Positions 1 to 6,585 of a DNA stretch of 13,342 nucleotides are shown one piece after another. Under the pieces are notes generated by a model that saw nothing but the letters and a program-made list of their open reading frames with translations, was not told the DNA's origin and made no database searches. Source of the stretch: Gammaproteobacteria bacterium (lineage in GTDB: Bacteria > Pseudomonadota > Gammaproteobacteria > BMS3Bbin11); contig DAOVWW010000007.1 in assembly GCA_030636465.1 (NCBI GenBank), positions 1 through 13,342 on the forward strand, written 5' to 3'. Both the position numbers and the translations under genes were made by a program. Each line of letters opens with the position of its first letter. The first letter of the stretch is position 1.

Positions 1-1230
1 ACCTTCAAGCTGTACGGGGATATTGTCTGAGAGTATGGCATCAACAACATTTTTTGATACATAGTGACCAAACAGCCCCCTGATCTCTTTTTCTCGTAGT
101 CTACTCAAGCGCCATTGGTAAGCTGTTGCGACACTGGTATTTAGAAGGAAGACCTGCAATAGGGGAACAAAATCAAGCCAGACAGTGTGATACACAAACA
201 GGTACCAGGTACTGAACATGATAATGCCAATACCGCCAATCAGCAGGATTAGATTACTTTTCAGATCCGGGTGACGAAAAAATATTACCAGCCCACCAGC
301 CAGACCAGAAAGGATGATCAATAATGTCAATAATGATGAACTTAAGGGGCGTATGAAATGATCATCGAGTATTGTTGCTATTGCATTAGCGTGTACCTCA
401 AGCCCCGACATCTGTTTGTCAGTTGGGACAGCAAAAAAATCTTTACCGAGACGATGGGTATTGCCGACCAGGACTATTTTCCCGCGTACCACTTGGGCAT
501 CAAAATCACCTTCCAGAATCCTGTAATAGGATATCGATGGGTAAGTATTATTGCCACTGACGAAGTTAATCATCATGTCGGGGTAGGGCAGTTTATGACT
601 GCCCCAGCCCAGCGCATCCGGGTCATTGAGCACACGCTGTTCTTCGGGGAAATCTTCAAATATCTCCGTTGTCACCATGGGCAGTGAAAAGTGAATATAC
701 CCATCGCTAGTACGGCTAGTGTAGATCAACTTTCGCCAGACACCATCTTTATCAAGGATGGTATCGATAAAGCCTTCACCAAGACTGTTTTCGCTAAAGG
801 CCTTCTGTGGCTGGGCCATTTGACCATTTGGTAGCAGGCGATTTGCCAGTATTACATTACCTGCTTCAGTAATGGCATTGGCAAATGCCTGGTCGTCCTT
901 GCTGCTAGTGGGGCGTGAAAAGTCGTAATCAAAAACGATGAGGTCTGCACCAGCCTGGTAGAGCTTCAAAATTAAACGGGCATGGTAGCTTCTCGGCCAG
1001 TCTGAAAGGCGGGTGTTAAAGTGATTGGTGCTGGCTTCATCCTGTTTAACTAAAACGATCTGCTTGTTTGGGCTAATGTCACCACGCAGCGAATAGAGGA
1101 AATCATAGCCAATCAGGCTGATTCGCTCCAGGTTGGCGTTATGCTGCAAAGTTAGAATGATTGCCGGAAAAATCAGTACCAATAGCAGGCGAAAAACAAA
1201 ATTGGTTTTTTTATTTGGCTGCTTATTCAA
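1..1230 (-). CDS. CHASE2-domain membrane sensor, probable class III adenylate/guanylate cyclase (3' end outside window)
   Basis: An uninterrupted frame of 410 codons runs from a TTG at 1230-1228 off the left edge of the window. Residues 1-11 are basic and residues 12-28 form a membrane helix. Residues about 32-290 form an extracytoplasmic CHASE2 domain, with the family-typical YDFLYSLRG near 42-50, DLIVFDYDFS near 96-105, KIVLVGNT at 251-258 and SGLEVHANAIATIL at 275-288. Three closely spaced helices follow (about 296-316, 326-347, 350-370). Then comes a basic cytoplasmic linker containing LFGHYVSKNVVDAIL (386-400). That linker is the hallmark just upstream of class III nucleotidyl cyclase domains in CHASE2 proteins, so a cAMP-type output is inferred; the catalytic domain itself lies outside the window. 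A kinase or GGDEF output is less likely. The gene is last in a leftward operon, 52 bp after its neighbour. The start is odd: an in-frame stop lies at 1252-1254, the only start codon before the first helix is TTG, and there is no clear Shine-Dalgarno. Confidence 0.85.
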   Translation of the reverse strand, partial: MNKQPNKKTNFVFRLLLVLIFPAIILTLQHNANLERISLIGYDFLYSLRGDISPNKQIVLVKQDEASTNHFNTRLSDWPRSYHARLILKLYQAGADLIVFDYDFSRPTSSKDDQAFANAITEAGNVILANRLLPNGQMAQPQKAFSENSLGEGFIDTILDKDGVWRKLIYTSRTSDGYIHFSLPMVTTEIFEDFPEEQRVLNDPDALGWGSHKLPYPDMMINFVSGNNTYPSISYYRILEGDFDAQVVRGKIVLVGNTHRLGKDFFAVPTDKQMSGLEVHANAIATILDDHFIRPLSSSLLTLLIILSGLAGGLVIFFRHPDLKSNLILLIGGIGIIMFSTWYLFVYHTVWLDFVPLLQVFLLNTSVATAYQWRLSRLREKEIRGLFGHYVSKNVVDAILSDNIPVQLEG

Positions 1231-1282
1231 GGCGTGGAAAAAGTACTGTAGTCAGAGTGATAAAGGCCAGTACCTTGACCTA

Positions 1283-2380
1283 TTATCGTAATGACAGAAA
1301 TGCCCAGAGTGTGGCTGAGCCGTTCAGCCTGCCTTCAGTGCCGCCCACCGTCCCATCGGTAATGACGACTATCCGTGGTTTCTCTTCGAGTTCACCGTTC
1401 TCCTGTGCCTGCCTGATTTTTTCGGCATCTTCCTGGCTGACGATGATATTTGATTTCAGCAGGCCTTCGGCCTCTGTTGCTTTAATGGCTTTGCGTTTTT
1501 TCCTTTTTCGAACTTTTGGTGCTTCATCTGCAAAAGCAGAGTTAATCATCCATTCCAGCATAGATGGTTGTAGTGAAGCTGAAACTATTTTTTTATCATG
1601 GCCGAGCAAGCTAGCAAGAGGCTCCTGACTCGTTGAAATAACATATTCAACTACACCATTTTCTGTTACGTAAGATTTGCCTGCGTCGGCCGGGTCAAAT
1701 AAGCGCGTATGTTGGGTGTCCATGATACATGGGAACAGTGCTGGTTGCAGGCCGGTGCCCCTGGCATCTATGTAGACCACTGTCGCAGCAGTACCATTAT
1801 TTTTCAAAGGTTTGTTGCTGGGTGTCCTGGCGGGAGCTGGAGACATTGCCGGTCTGGTTTCTATGGCTTCATCATATAGATGTGAGATTACGCCATCGAC
1901 ACCACGCATAGCTATCCGATAACTGGCCTCTAACCAGAGCTTGTTATCCTTTTGCACCCATTCTTCTTTGATGAGTTTTTTGCCACGAATATTGCCGGCA
2001 ATTTTTATCTCGCTATCGCCTTTCACCATTTGACTTAAGCGGCGTTTTGCATCAACCCGGGTCTCAGCAACGATTTGTAAGAAAACACTATCAGCAAGTG
2101 CTCGACTCACTCTTGAGGCGAGTTCTTTGCCCATGGCCTGATTAACCGCTTTGCCACGGTATTTAGCTGGTACAGGTGCACTAACATTTGCAATGTATTC
2201 GCCACTTTTCCAGTTAATATAACCTTTCTCAAATTTCTCAAGTAAAGGTAGAGCTGAGTTAGCCCCCATGGCTGGACTTTCAGCCATTGCCGTAACTGGT
2301 AGTAACACAGCTGCGGCAATTACGCCCGAATAGGCTGATTTAATATGATTTTTCAGGCGGGGGGTATTCCAGAAATTCAC
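1283..2380 (-). CDS. Exported LPP20-like protein of unknown function
   Basis: A 365-residue protein starting with GTG at 2380. The start overlaps the TGA of the upstream gene by four bases (GTGA), so the two are probably translationally coupled; GAGG lies about 10 bases upstream. Residues 1-33 look like a signal peptide with a hydrophobic core at 18-30 and a cleavage site after AMA. No lipobox is visible, so a periplasmic protein is inferred. Residues about 50-165 resemble the LPP20/FlgT-type fold: a KGYINWKSGEY entry followed by an Ala/Arg-rich helix and a strand with SEIKIAGNI. Residues about 200-250 carry VVYIDARGTGLQPALFPCI, close to the 'DARG-G-P-L-P-I' motif I recall from LPP20-family exported proteins. 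A short very basic patch (289-300, KVRKRKKRK) and an acidic helix (316-335) follow; the end has IVVITDG (337-343). Molecular function is unknown. Its position between a FlgT-like protein and a CHASE2 receptor suggests an envelope partner of that signalling protein. Confidence 0.8.
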   Translation of the reverse strand: MNFWNTPRLKNHIKSAYSGVIAAAVLLPVTAMAESPAMGANSALPLLEKFEKGYINWKSGEYIANVSAPVPAKYRGKAVNQAMGKELASRVSRALADSVFLQIVAETRVDAKRRLSQMVKGDSEIKIAGNIRGKKLIKEEWVQKDNKLWLEASYRIAMRGVDGVISHLYDEAIETRPAMSPAPARTPSNKPLKNNGTAATVVYIDARGTGLQPALFPCIMDTQHTRLFDPADAGKSYVTENGVVEYVISTSQEPLASLLGHDKKIVSASLQPSMLEWMINSAFADEAPKVRKRKKRKAIKATEAEGLLKSNIIVSQEDAEKIRQAQENGELEEKPRIVVITDGTVGGTEGRLNGSATLWAFLSLR

Positions 2381-3513
2381 CGTGCTACAGCCTCTATAGT
2401 TTGTTGACTCATGCCGGTAATGGACAGGCCGGGCGAACTAAAGTTCTTCAACTTTTTTATAAGATCATCAGCAGACCCACGGAACTCAACATCAAAACGG
2501 CCTTGTCCTGAATCGAATGCACGCCTGAAGAGATTATCAACACCTGATGTATCGCGAATCTGTTTTTCCAGTTTTTCCAGGGTATCGAAGTTTACTTTGG
2601 CGATAGTCAATTTATAGGTAGTGGCATTATTCACATCTGATGACCATTTCTGCAGTATCGACTCAATCGCTGCATTGGCAAGCTCTCGGCTGGCATCATA
2701 GACGGGATCCATCGATGCAGAAGGCTCGCCCTGCTGACTGCCTGAATAAATAACTTTTCCGGTGCCAGTTTCTATTACTCTTAACTGAATATCAGAACGG
2801 TATATCTGGTAGGTAGAGCCATAGAGTTGCAGATCACGTTCGTAATAACGGGTGGCATCAGACAATACCAGCAGTTCGGCACCAGTATCTCTTGCCAGAG
2901 CAACGAGTTTGTCAGTGTTGCCAGTCGCCTTGGCAAGGTTCTGCTTGGAGATGTGCTGATTGACGTCGACCATGGAGAATTTCTTTTTCAGAAATTCTTC
3001 CTCAACTATACCGGTGGCAGAATCAACATACTGCTTGCCCGGAGACACTACCTGCGGATCAGTTCTGGGCATAGTCATGACCATCAGTCGCGGCATCTGC
3101 TTTCGCTTCATCAGCAGACCCGCAGCCTCCATGTCATTGCGTACTTTTCCAAGTTTAACTTTTGCTTCGATCTGGACTCGATAAAGACCGCCTTTTTCTT
3201 CTTCTGAATTGACATTGTATTTCTGGATATAACCTTTGGTCTGACTCAGAATCTTTTCATTGACGATAGTTTTATTTTCAACCAGCAACTCGACATTGAC
3301 GATAGTCCCCATGGCTTCTTCAACAGCATTTCGCATGGCGTCTTCGATAGCATTACGTCGGCTATCAGGCTGTCCTGCCATGGCGACACCGGTGGTTATT
3401 ACAGTTTCTGTTTTTTCTTCTGCCTGTGCAGTGCTGATGCATAAAAATGATGCAGATAAGGTAAATAAACAGATGAAAAGAGACAGAAAATTTGTATTGT
3501 TTCTTTTGCCCAC
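2377..3513 (-). CDS. Exported FlgT-like protein of unknown function
   Basis: The GTG at 3513-3511 is chosen as start because a perfect AGGAGG (minus strand, 3526-3521) sits 7 bases upstream. A longer frame from a TTG at 3561 has no such signal and would spoil the signal peptide. The product has 378 residues. Residues 1-31 are a classical signal peptide (basic GKRNN, hydrophobic LSLFICLFTLSASFL, cleavage after AQA). Residues about 35-122 resemble the N-terminal domain of FlgT: a TGVA strand, a helix with repeated Arg-Asn-Ala and Ala-Val-Glu-Glu, then a VVE-type strand, GYIQKYNV and a YRVQIEAKVKLG strand. Residues about 140-290 form an alpha/beta middle domain (LVALARDTGAELLVLSDA, 203-220). Residues about 298-372 look like a second small alpha/beta domain. 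No flagellar gene is nearby, so a motor role is not supported. The gene is first in the leftward operon. A candidate promoter reads TTGACA (3588-3583), 17 bp, TAGCTT (3565-3560); its -10 is poor. Confidence 0.82.
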   Translation of the reverse strand: MGKRNNTNFLSLFICLFTLSASFLCISTAQAEEKTETVITTGVAMAGQPDSRRNAIEDAMRNAVEEAMGTIVNVELLVENKTIVNEKILSQTKGYIQKYNVNSEEEKGGLYRVQIEAKVKLGKVRNDMEAAGLLMKRKQMPRLMVMTMPRTDPQVVSPGKQYVDSATGIVEEEFLKKKFSMVDVNQHISKQNLAKATGNTDKLVALARDTGAELLVLSDATRYYERDLQLYGSTYQIYRSDIQLRVIETGTGKVIYSGSQQGEPSASMDPVYDASRELANAAIESILQKWSSDVNNATTYKLTIAKVNFDTLEKLEKQIRDTSGVDNLFRRAFDSGQGRFDVEFRGSADDLIKKLKNFSSPGLSITGMSQQTIEAVAR

Positions 3514-3520
3514 AGTGGTT

Positions 3521-3526
3521 CCTCCT
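3521..3526 (-). promoter_or_regulatory. Shine-Dalgarno AGGAGG fixing the GTG start at 3513
   Basis: On the minus strand AGGAGG lies seven bases before the GTG at 3513-3511. It decides between this start and an in-frame TTG 48 bases further upstream, which lacks any purine-rich box. Confidence 0.85.
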
Positions 3527-3630
3527 GAGGCTATGTGCGGATTTATAATATTGCTTCTCAAGCTACGCTGAGCAGGTTATTCTGTCAAGCCTGATGAATG
3601 ACAATAGATATCGAGTTACGGAGAGAAAAT

Positions 3631-4038
3631 ATGAAAATTAAATATATATCAGCTTTTTTAAGCACCTTACTACTTTTTGTATGCATGAATGCTTATGCAC
3701 TGACGCAAGGGCGTTTTGTTGGAAAAATTGATGGGACAGCCATTGATGTAGAAGTGGCCTGTAATATTGATGATGCCAGGCCAAATTCTTTTGGAGTTCG
3801 GTCAGAAAAAGGGATGGACAGTGAAAAAGACAAAAATAATGACGGTATAGTGGTTCAAATTGGTGCGATGAACATGAATGGCATGATGATGTCTGTAGTG
3901 ATCAAGATAAAAGATGAAAGTTATAAATTCGGTACCCGTAAATTTAAAAAAGATGGTAAGAAAATAACTTATTCAGGATCATTGAATAATAAAAAAAGAG
4001 GGGAGTTTGACGTCGACTTTACGATTACCTGTGATTAA
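3631..4038 (+). CDS. Small exported protein of unknown function, Met-rich centre, two cysteines
   Basis: A 135-residue protein. The ATG at 3631 is preferred because GGAGAG (3620-3625) precedes it by five bases and the product then begins with a clean signal peptide (MKIKYIS, hydrophobic core to 20, cleavage after AYA at 23). An in-frame ATG at 3598 would add 11 residues ahead of the signal peptide. The mature part (about 112 residues) is predicted to be mostly beta strands. It has exactly two cysteines, Cys44 and Cys134, near its two ends and suited to a disulfide in the periplasm. A DKNNDG loop (67-72) resembles an EF-hand-like D-x-N-x-D-G calcium loop, followed by a Met-rich stretch (80-87, five Met in eight residues). 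Basic residues dominate 94-123. I do not recognise the family. It stands alone, divergent from the FlgT-like gene, and its stop codon directly abuts the MITE-like element. Metal or calcium binding is only a suggestion from composition. Confidence 0.75.
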   Translation: MKIKYISAFLSTLLLFVCMNAYALTQGRFVGKIDGTAIDVEVACNIDDARPNSFGVRSEKGMDSEKDKNNDGIVVQIGAMNMNGMMMSVVIKIKDESYKFGTRKFKKDGKKITYSGSLNNKKRGEFDVDFTITCD

Positions 4039-4198
4039 AGGGCACCTCTATTTACTCATGAATATTCATCTCACATCCAAAATTACCCATCTCTGCGTTA
4101 AGCATCTTCGCAATAGCTAGCTATTGCGTGCGATCCTTGCCTTAATATGTGTGATTTTGAATGCAATCTGATCTATCCATGATAAATAGAGGTGCCCT
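4039..4198. mobile_element. MITE-like 160-bp palindromic element
   Basis: Perfect 16-bp terminal inverted repeats, AGGGCACCTCTATTTA at 4039-4054 and its complement at 4183-4198, bound an imperfect long palindrome. Its centre (between 4118 and 4119) is a perfect 20-bp palindrome at 4109-4128. The arms stay related inside the ends: TCATGAATATTCA on the left against TCATGGATAGATCA on the right complement, then CCAAAATTACCCAT against TCAAAATCACACAT. There is no coding frame. The size, terminal repeats and lack of a gene fit a non-autonomous MITE mobilised in trans by a DDE transposase; an IS5-type donor is only a guess from the end sequence. There is no clean target duplication: flanks are TAA/GAA, or TAAA/TGAA if the ends are GGGC/GCCC. 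It starts at the base after the stop codon of the small exported protein, so its RNA hairpin could also end or protect that transcript. Confidence 0.7.
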
Positions 4199-4229
4199 GA
4201 AGTCTTCCACATCCTTATAGCCATTCATT

Positions 4230-4258
4230 TTGCCAGTGATCGATCTGTGCAATATAAT
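4230..4258 (+). promoter_or_regulatory. Sigma-70 promoter for the diguanylate cyclase gene
   Basis: TTGCCA (4230-4235, five of six matches to the -35 consensus), a 17-bp spacer and TATAAT (4253-4258, perfect -10). Transcription would start near 4265, giving a leader of about 57 bases before the TTG start at 4322. It lies just outside the right end of the MITE-like element. Confidence 0.65.
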
Positions 4259-4321
4259 TAATCTTTTGAAAAAATAAAAAAATACCGAACCTCTCCTTTT
4301 AGCAACTAACCGGAATGCACA

Positions 4322-5305
4322 TTGACCCCAGCTAGCACACCCTCTAAATACCCGGATTTTTTACGAAAGTCCACGATGGGCGTTTCATTAATATCTGTAA
4401 TACTGGTTGTTCCGTTTGGTATTAACAATATACTTCAGGGACGCACATTACTTGGTTTGATGTGCGTGGCCATTACACTTTTATGTATTATTACTGCCTG
4501 GTTTTGTTACCACGGTAAATATTTTCTAAGTATTAGCGTATTGGGCCTGGCACCAATGATCACTTTTGCCATAGCTCTAGCGGTATACCGACAGGGTGAT
4601 GTAGCTTCCTACTGGGTTTTTGCCGGAGTGCTGAGTCTCTATTTTATCCTGCCCGAAAAGCAGGCCTGGGGCGCAAACGTACTATTTTTAGCCATCAATC
4701 TACCGGTATCCTGGTATGTGCTGGAGCAAGCATCATTTATTCGACTTTTCGCTGTGCTGATAGGCGTAAGTTTTTATGCTTCGTACTCTATACGTGAAAT
4801 TAACAAGCAACATGCACTACTGAAAGAACAGGTCGCCAGAGACCCTCTCACAGGTCTCTACAATAGGTCATTGCTGCGCTCATCATTAGAACAGGCTATC
4901 AATGTAAATCGCCGAACCGACATTCCTGTGTCTTTACTCATGCTTGATATAGATGACTTTAAATTAGTCAATGACCAGTTGGGTCATGACGTCGGTGATT
5001 CATCACTAAAAGCTATCGGATACGCCTTACATTCATATTTCCGGGATAGTGACATGGTCTTCAGGGTTGGTGGAGAGGAGTTTCTGGTGTTGCTTTATAA
5101 CTCGAACAAGGCAAATAGTACTATTATCGCTGAGAAACTAAGAAAAAAGATTGAAAAACAATCATTAATTCCTGATCGTAATTTAACCGTTAGTATTGGT
5201 GTCAGCGAACTTAAATCAGAGATGGGCTGGGAAGCCTGGATGAAACGTTGCGACAATAATCTGTATCTGGCGAAATCACGCGGCAGGAATCGTGTGGTGT
5301 CTTAA
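4322..5305 (+). CDS. Membrane diguanylate cyclase (GGDEF domain)
   Basis: A 327-residue protein that makes c-di-GMP from two GTP at the inner membrane. Residues about 19-155 contain six hydrophobic segments (near 19-36, 42-62, 67-89, 93-110, 117-134, 138-155) with short loops, a compact membrane sensor unit of unknown ligand. A short linker (156-172) leads to the GGDEF domain: DPLTGLYNR (174-182), LLMLDIDDFKLVND (205-218) with the metal-binding Asp, the active-site GGEEF (250-254) and the inhibitory-site Arg241-x-x-Asp244 five residues before it. Both catalytic and product-inhibition motifs are intact, so an active, feedback-controlled enzyme is expected. There is no EAL domain. The TTG at 4322 has GGA seven bases upstream (4312-4314) and retains the first helix whole. 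An in-frame ATG at 4376 is the alternative, but has only a weak ribosome site. A strong promoter precedes it; it is apparently monocistronic. Confidence 0.92.
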   Translation: MTPASTPSKYPDFLRKSTMGVSLISVILVVPFGINNILQGRTLLGLMCVAITLLCIITAWFCYHGKYFLSISVLGLAPMITFAIALAVYRQGDVASYWVFAGVLSLYFILPEKQAWGANVLFLAINLPVSWYVLEQASFIRLFAVLIGVSFYASYSIREINKQHALLKEQVARDPLTGLYNRSLLRSSLEQAINVNRRTDIPVSLLMLDIDDFKLVNDQLGHDVGDSSLKAIGYALHSYFRDSDMVFRVGGEEFLVLLYNSNKANSTIIAEKLRKKIEKQSLIPDRNLTVSIGVSELKSEMGWEAWMKRCDNNLYLAKSRGRNRVVS

Positions 5306-5405
5306 GCGTTTTACTTTTACTACTAATATAGCCGCCCAAAATTTACGCTTCTTCAAAGCTTCTCTTTCTTGCTCTTAGATGTGATATCGATAAATCGAGT
5401 TTGAA

Positions 5406-6383
5406 CTATGTCTTCTTGATGGTAACCGAGGGCAGTTCACCAAAAAATCGTCGGTAATCAGCGGCGAACTGTCCCATGTGCCAGAAGCCCCAGCGTGCCG
5501 CTATTTCACTAATCAATGTTTGAGTTGGCAATGAGCGACGCAGTTCATGGCGTACAGCGATCAGTCTGCGTGATTTTAGGTAGGCCTTTGGGGGGACACC
5601 GAAGTAGTCGCTAAAGATATATTCCAGAGTGCGCACACCTGCACCCGATGCCTGGGATAATTCCAGTACTTTAATCGGTTTGCCGGGGTTGGCTTCGATA
5701 TAGTCCAGAGCGCGTTGTAGCACTATTTTTTTGCGTGAGCTAAGGAATTGTTTCTGCATTTCCTGAGGGTCCGCGACAGCTGTTAGCAGTTCCCGTATGA
5801 GATCAAACTCCAATTCTCGTGCAACATTCGACCCATCAGCTAATTTCTCTATCTGTTTGATTTCATTTGTTATATGGCGCAGACGTTGACGCACAGTGTT
5901 AACCATATCCTGCCTGCAATGTTTGACCAGATGTTGATTTGTGCGCAGAGTTGACATTGATTGCAGCAATCCGGCAGATTCAGCAACTTCATCAATCAGG
6001 CTGTCAGCAATAGTGAGTGTATATCCTCTGAATTGGGACGGTGATCCACAGGAGAATTCAGAACCAGCGGGGAAAAAGAGGAGGCCATCTTGTTGCAGTT
6101 CTCCTTCAGGTGTTGTTGCTGCCTCTACGCCCTCTTCAATAAGCCCTATTGTTACAGCATTAGGTGTGGTGCCGCCACGCTGATGATAGGCCTGCTCCAT
6201 GTGAAAGCGTGTGGCATGGAAATCAGGGCGACCAAATTGCAATAATTCAGCCGGTGATTTTCCTGACTGTAATTGTTTGAAGTCGAGGTCCCAGCCATGA
6301 ATTTGTTCAGAAAACTCATCAAAGTCTTCAAAGCGCCGGTCAACGAAGCGGTGCCAGGATATTGCTTCTTTACTGTTATCCAT
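5406..6383 (-). CDS. AraC-family transcriptional regulator
   Basis: A 325-residue protein with a typical AraC/XylS layout. Residues about 1-205 are an effector or oligomerisation region, including a cupin-like section (about 75-125, with LLFFPAGSEF). The C-terminal 105 residues hold the DNA-binding domain with two helix-turn-helix units: VLELSQASGAGVRTLEYIFSDYFG (about 239-262, then VPPKAYLK) and ISEIAARWGFWHMGQFAADYRRFFG (about 291-315, then ELPS), the second being the family signature. The overall style resembles EutR-like activators, but the effector cannot be read from sequence. The gene diverges from the sulfatase gene across a 202-bp spacer holding an imperfect direct repeat, so control of the sulfatase is the natural inference. 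The ATG at 6383 has only a weak purine stretch ahead of it. The alternative of a global regulator unrelated to its neighbour cannot be excluded. Confidence 0.9.
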   Translation of the reverse strand: MDNSKEAISWHRFVDRRFEDFDEFSEQIHGWDLDFKQLQSGKSPAELLQFGRPDFHATRFHMEQAYHQRGGTTPNAVTIGLIEEGVEAATTPEGELQQDGLLFFPAGSEFSCGSPSQFRGYTLTIADSLIDEVAESAGLLQSMSTLRTNQHLVKHCRQDMVNTVRQRLRHITNEIKQIEKLADGSNVARELEFDLIRELLTAVADPQEMQKQFLSSRKKIVLQRALDYIEANPGKPIKVLELSQASGAGVRTLEYIFSDYFGVPPKAYLKSRRLIAVRHELRRSLPTQTLISEIAARWGFWHMGQFAADYRRFFGELPSVTIKKT

Positions 6384-6413
6384 GCGTGTTTTTGATGTCT
6401 ATCATGACTGATT

Positions 6414-6486
6414 TCATAAGATAATTTATGTATTACGACATTTAACTTTATATTCGTTCCATTGTCATGTGATAACAAATGTTAGG
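6414..6486. promoter_or_regulatory. Candidate AraC-type operator: imperfect direct repeat in the divergent spacer
   Basis: TCATAAGATAATTTATGT (6414-6431) and TCATGTGATAACAAATGT (6465-6482) agree at 13 of 18 positions and lie 51 bp apart, close to five helical turns. They lie in the 202-bp spacer between the divergent regulator and sulfatase genes. Direct repeats are the usual AraC-family site arrangement. No convincing -35/-10 pair was found for either gene, so the role is inferred. Confidence 0.35.
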
Positions 6487-6585
6487 TTTCCGAGGGAAAA
6501 GTGATTTAAATTTTTATCCATACCCTGAGAGTCATACATCACAATAGATTTAAAAGCGACCTGATACAAAAAGGAGACACACAGA

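Noticed and set aside
358..687. Plus-strand open frame of 109 codons
   Set aside because: It is the exact antisense of the CHASE2 coding frame (same codon phase), and its translation has no family features.
1161..1628. Plus-strand open frame of 155 codons
   Set aside because: Mostly antisense to the LPP20-like gene; low-complexity Ser/Phe-rich translation, no ribosome site.
3560..3588. TTGACA-17-TAGCTT as promoter of the leftward operon
   Set aside because: The -35 is perfect but the -10 matches only three of six positions, so it is mentioned in the gene entry but not listed as a feature.
5306..5405. Convergent spacer between the GGDEF and AraC genes, checked for a bidirectional terminator
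   Set aside because: No stem followed by a T-run on either strand was found.
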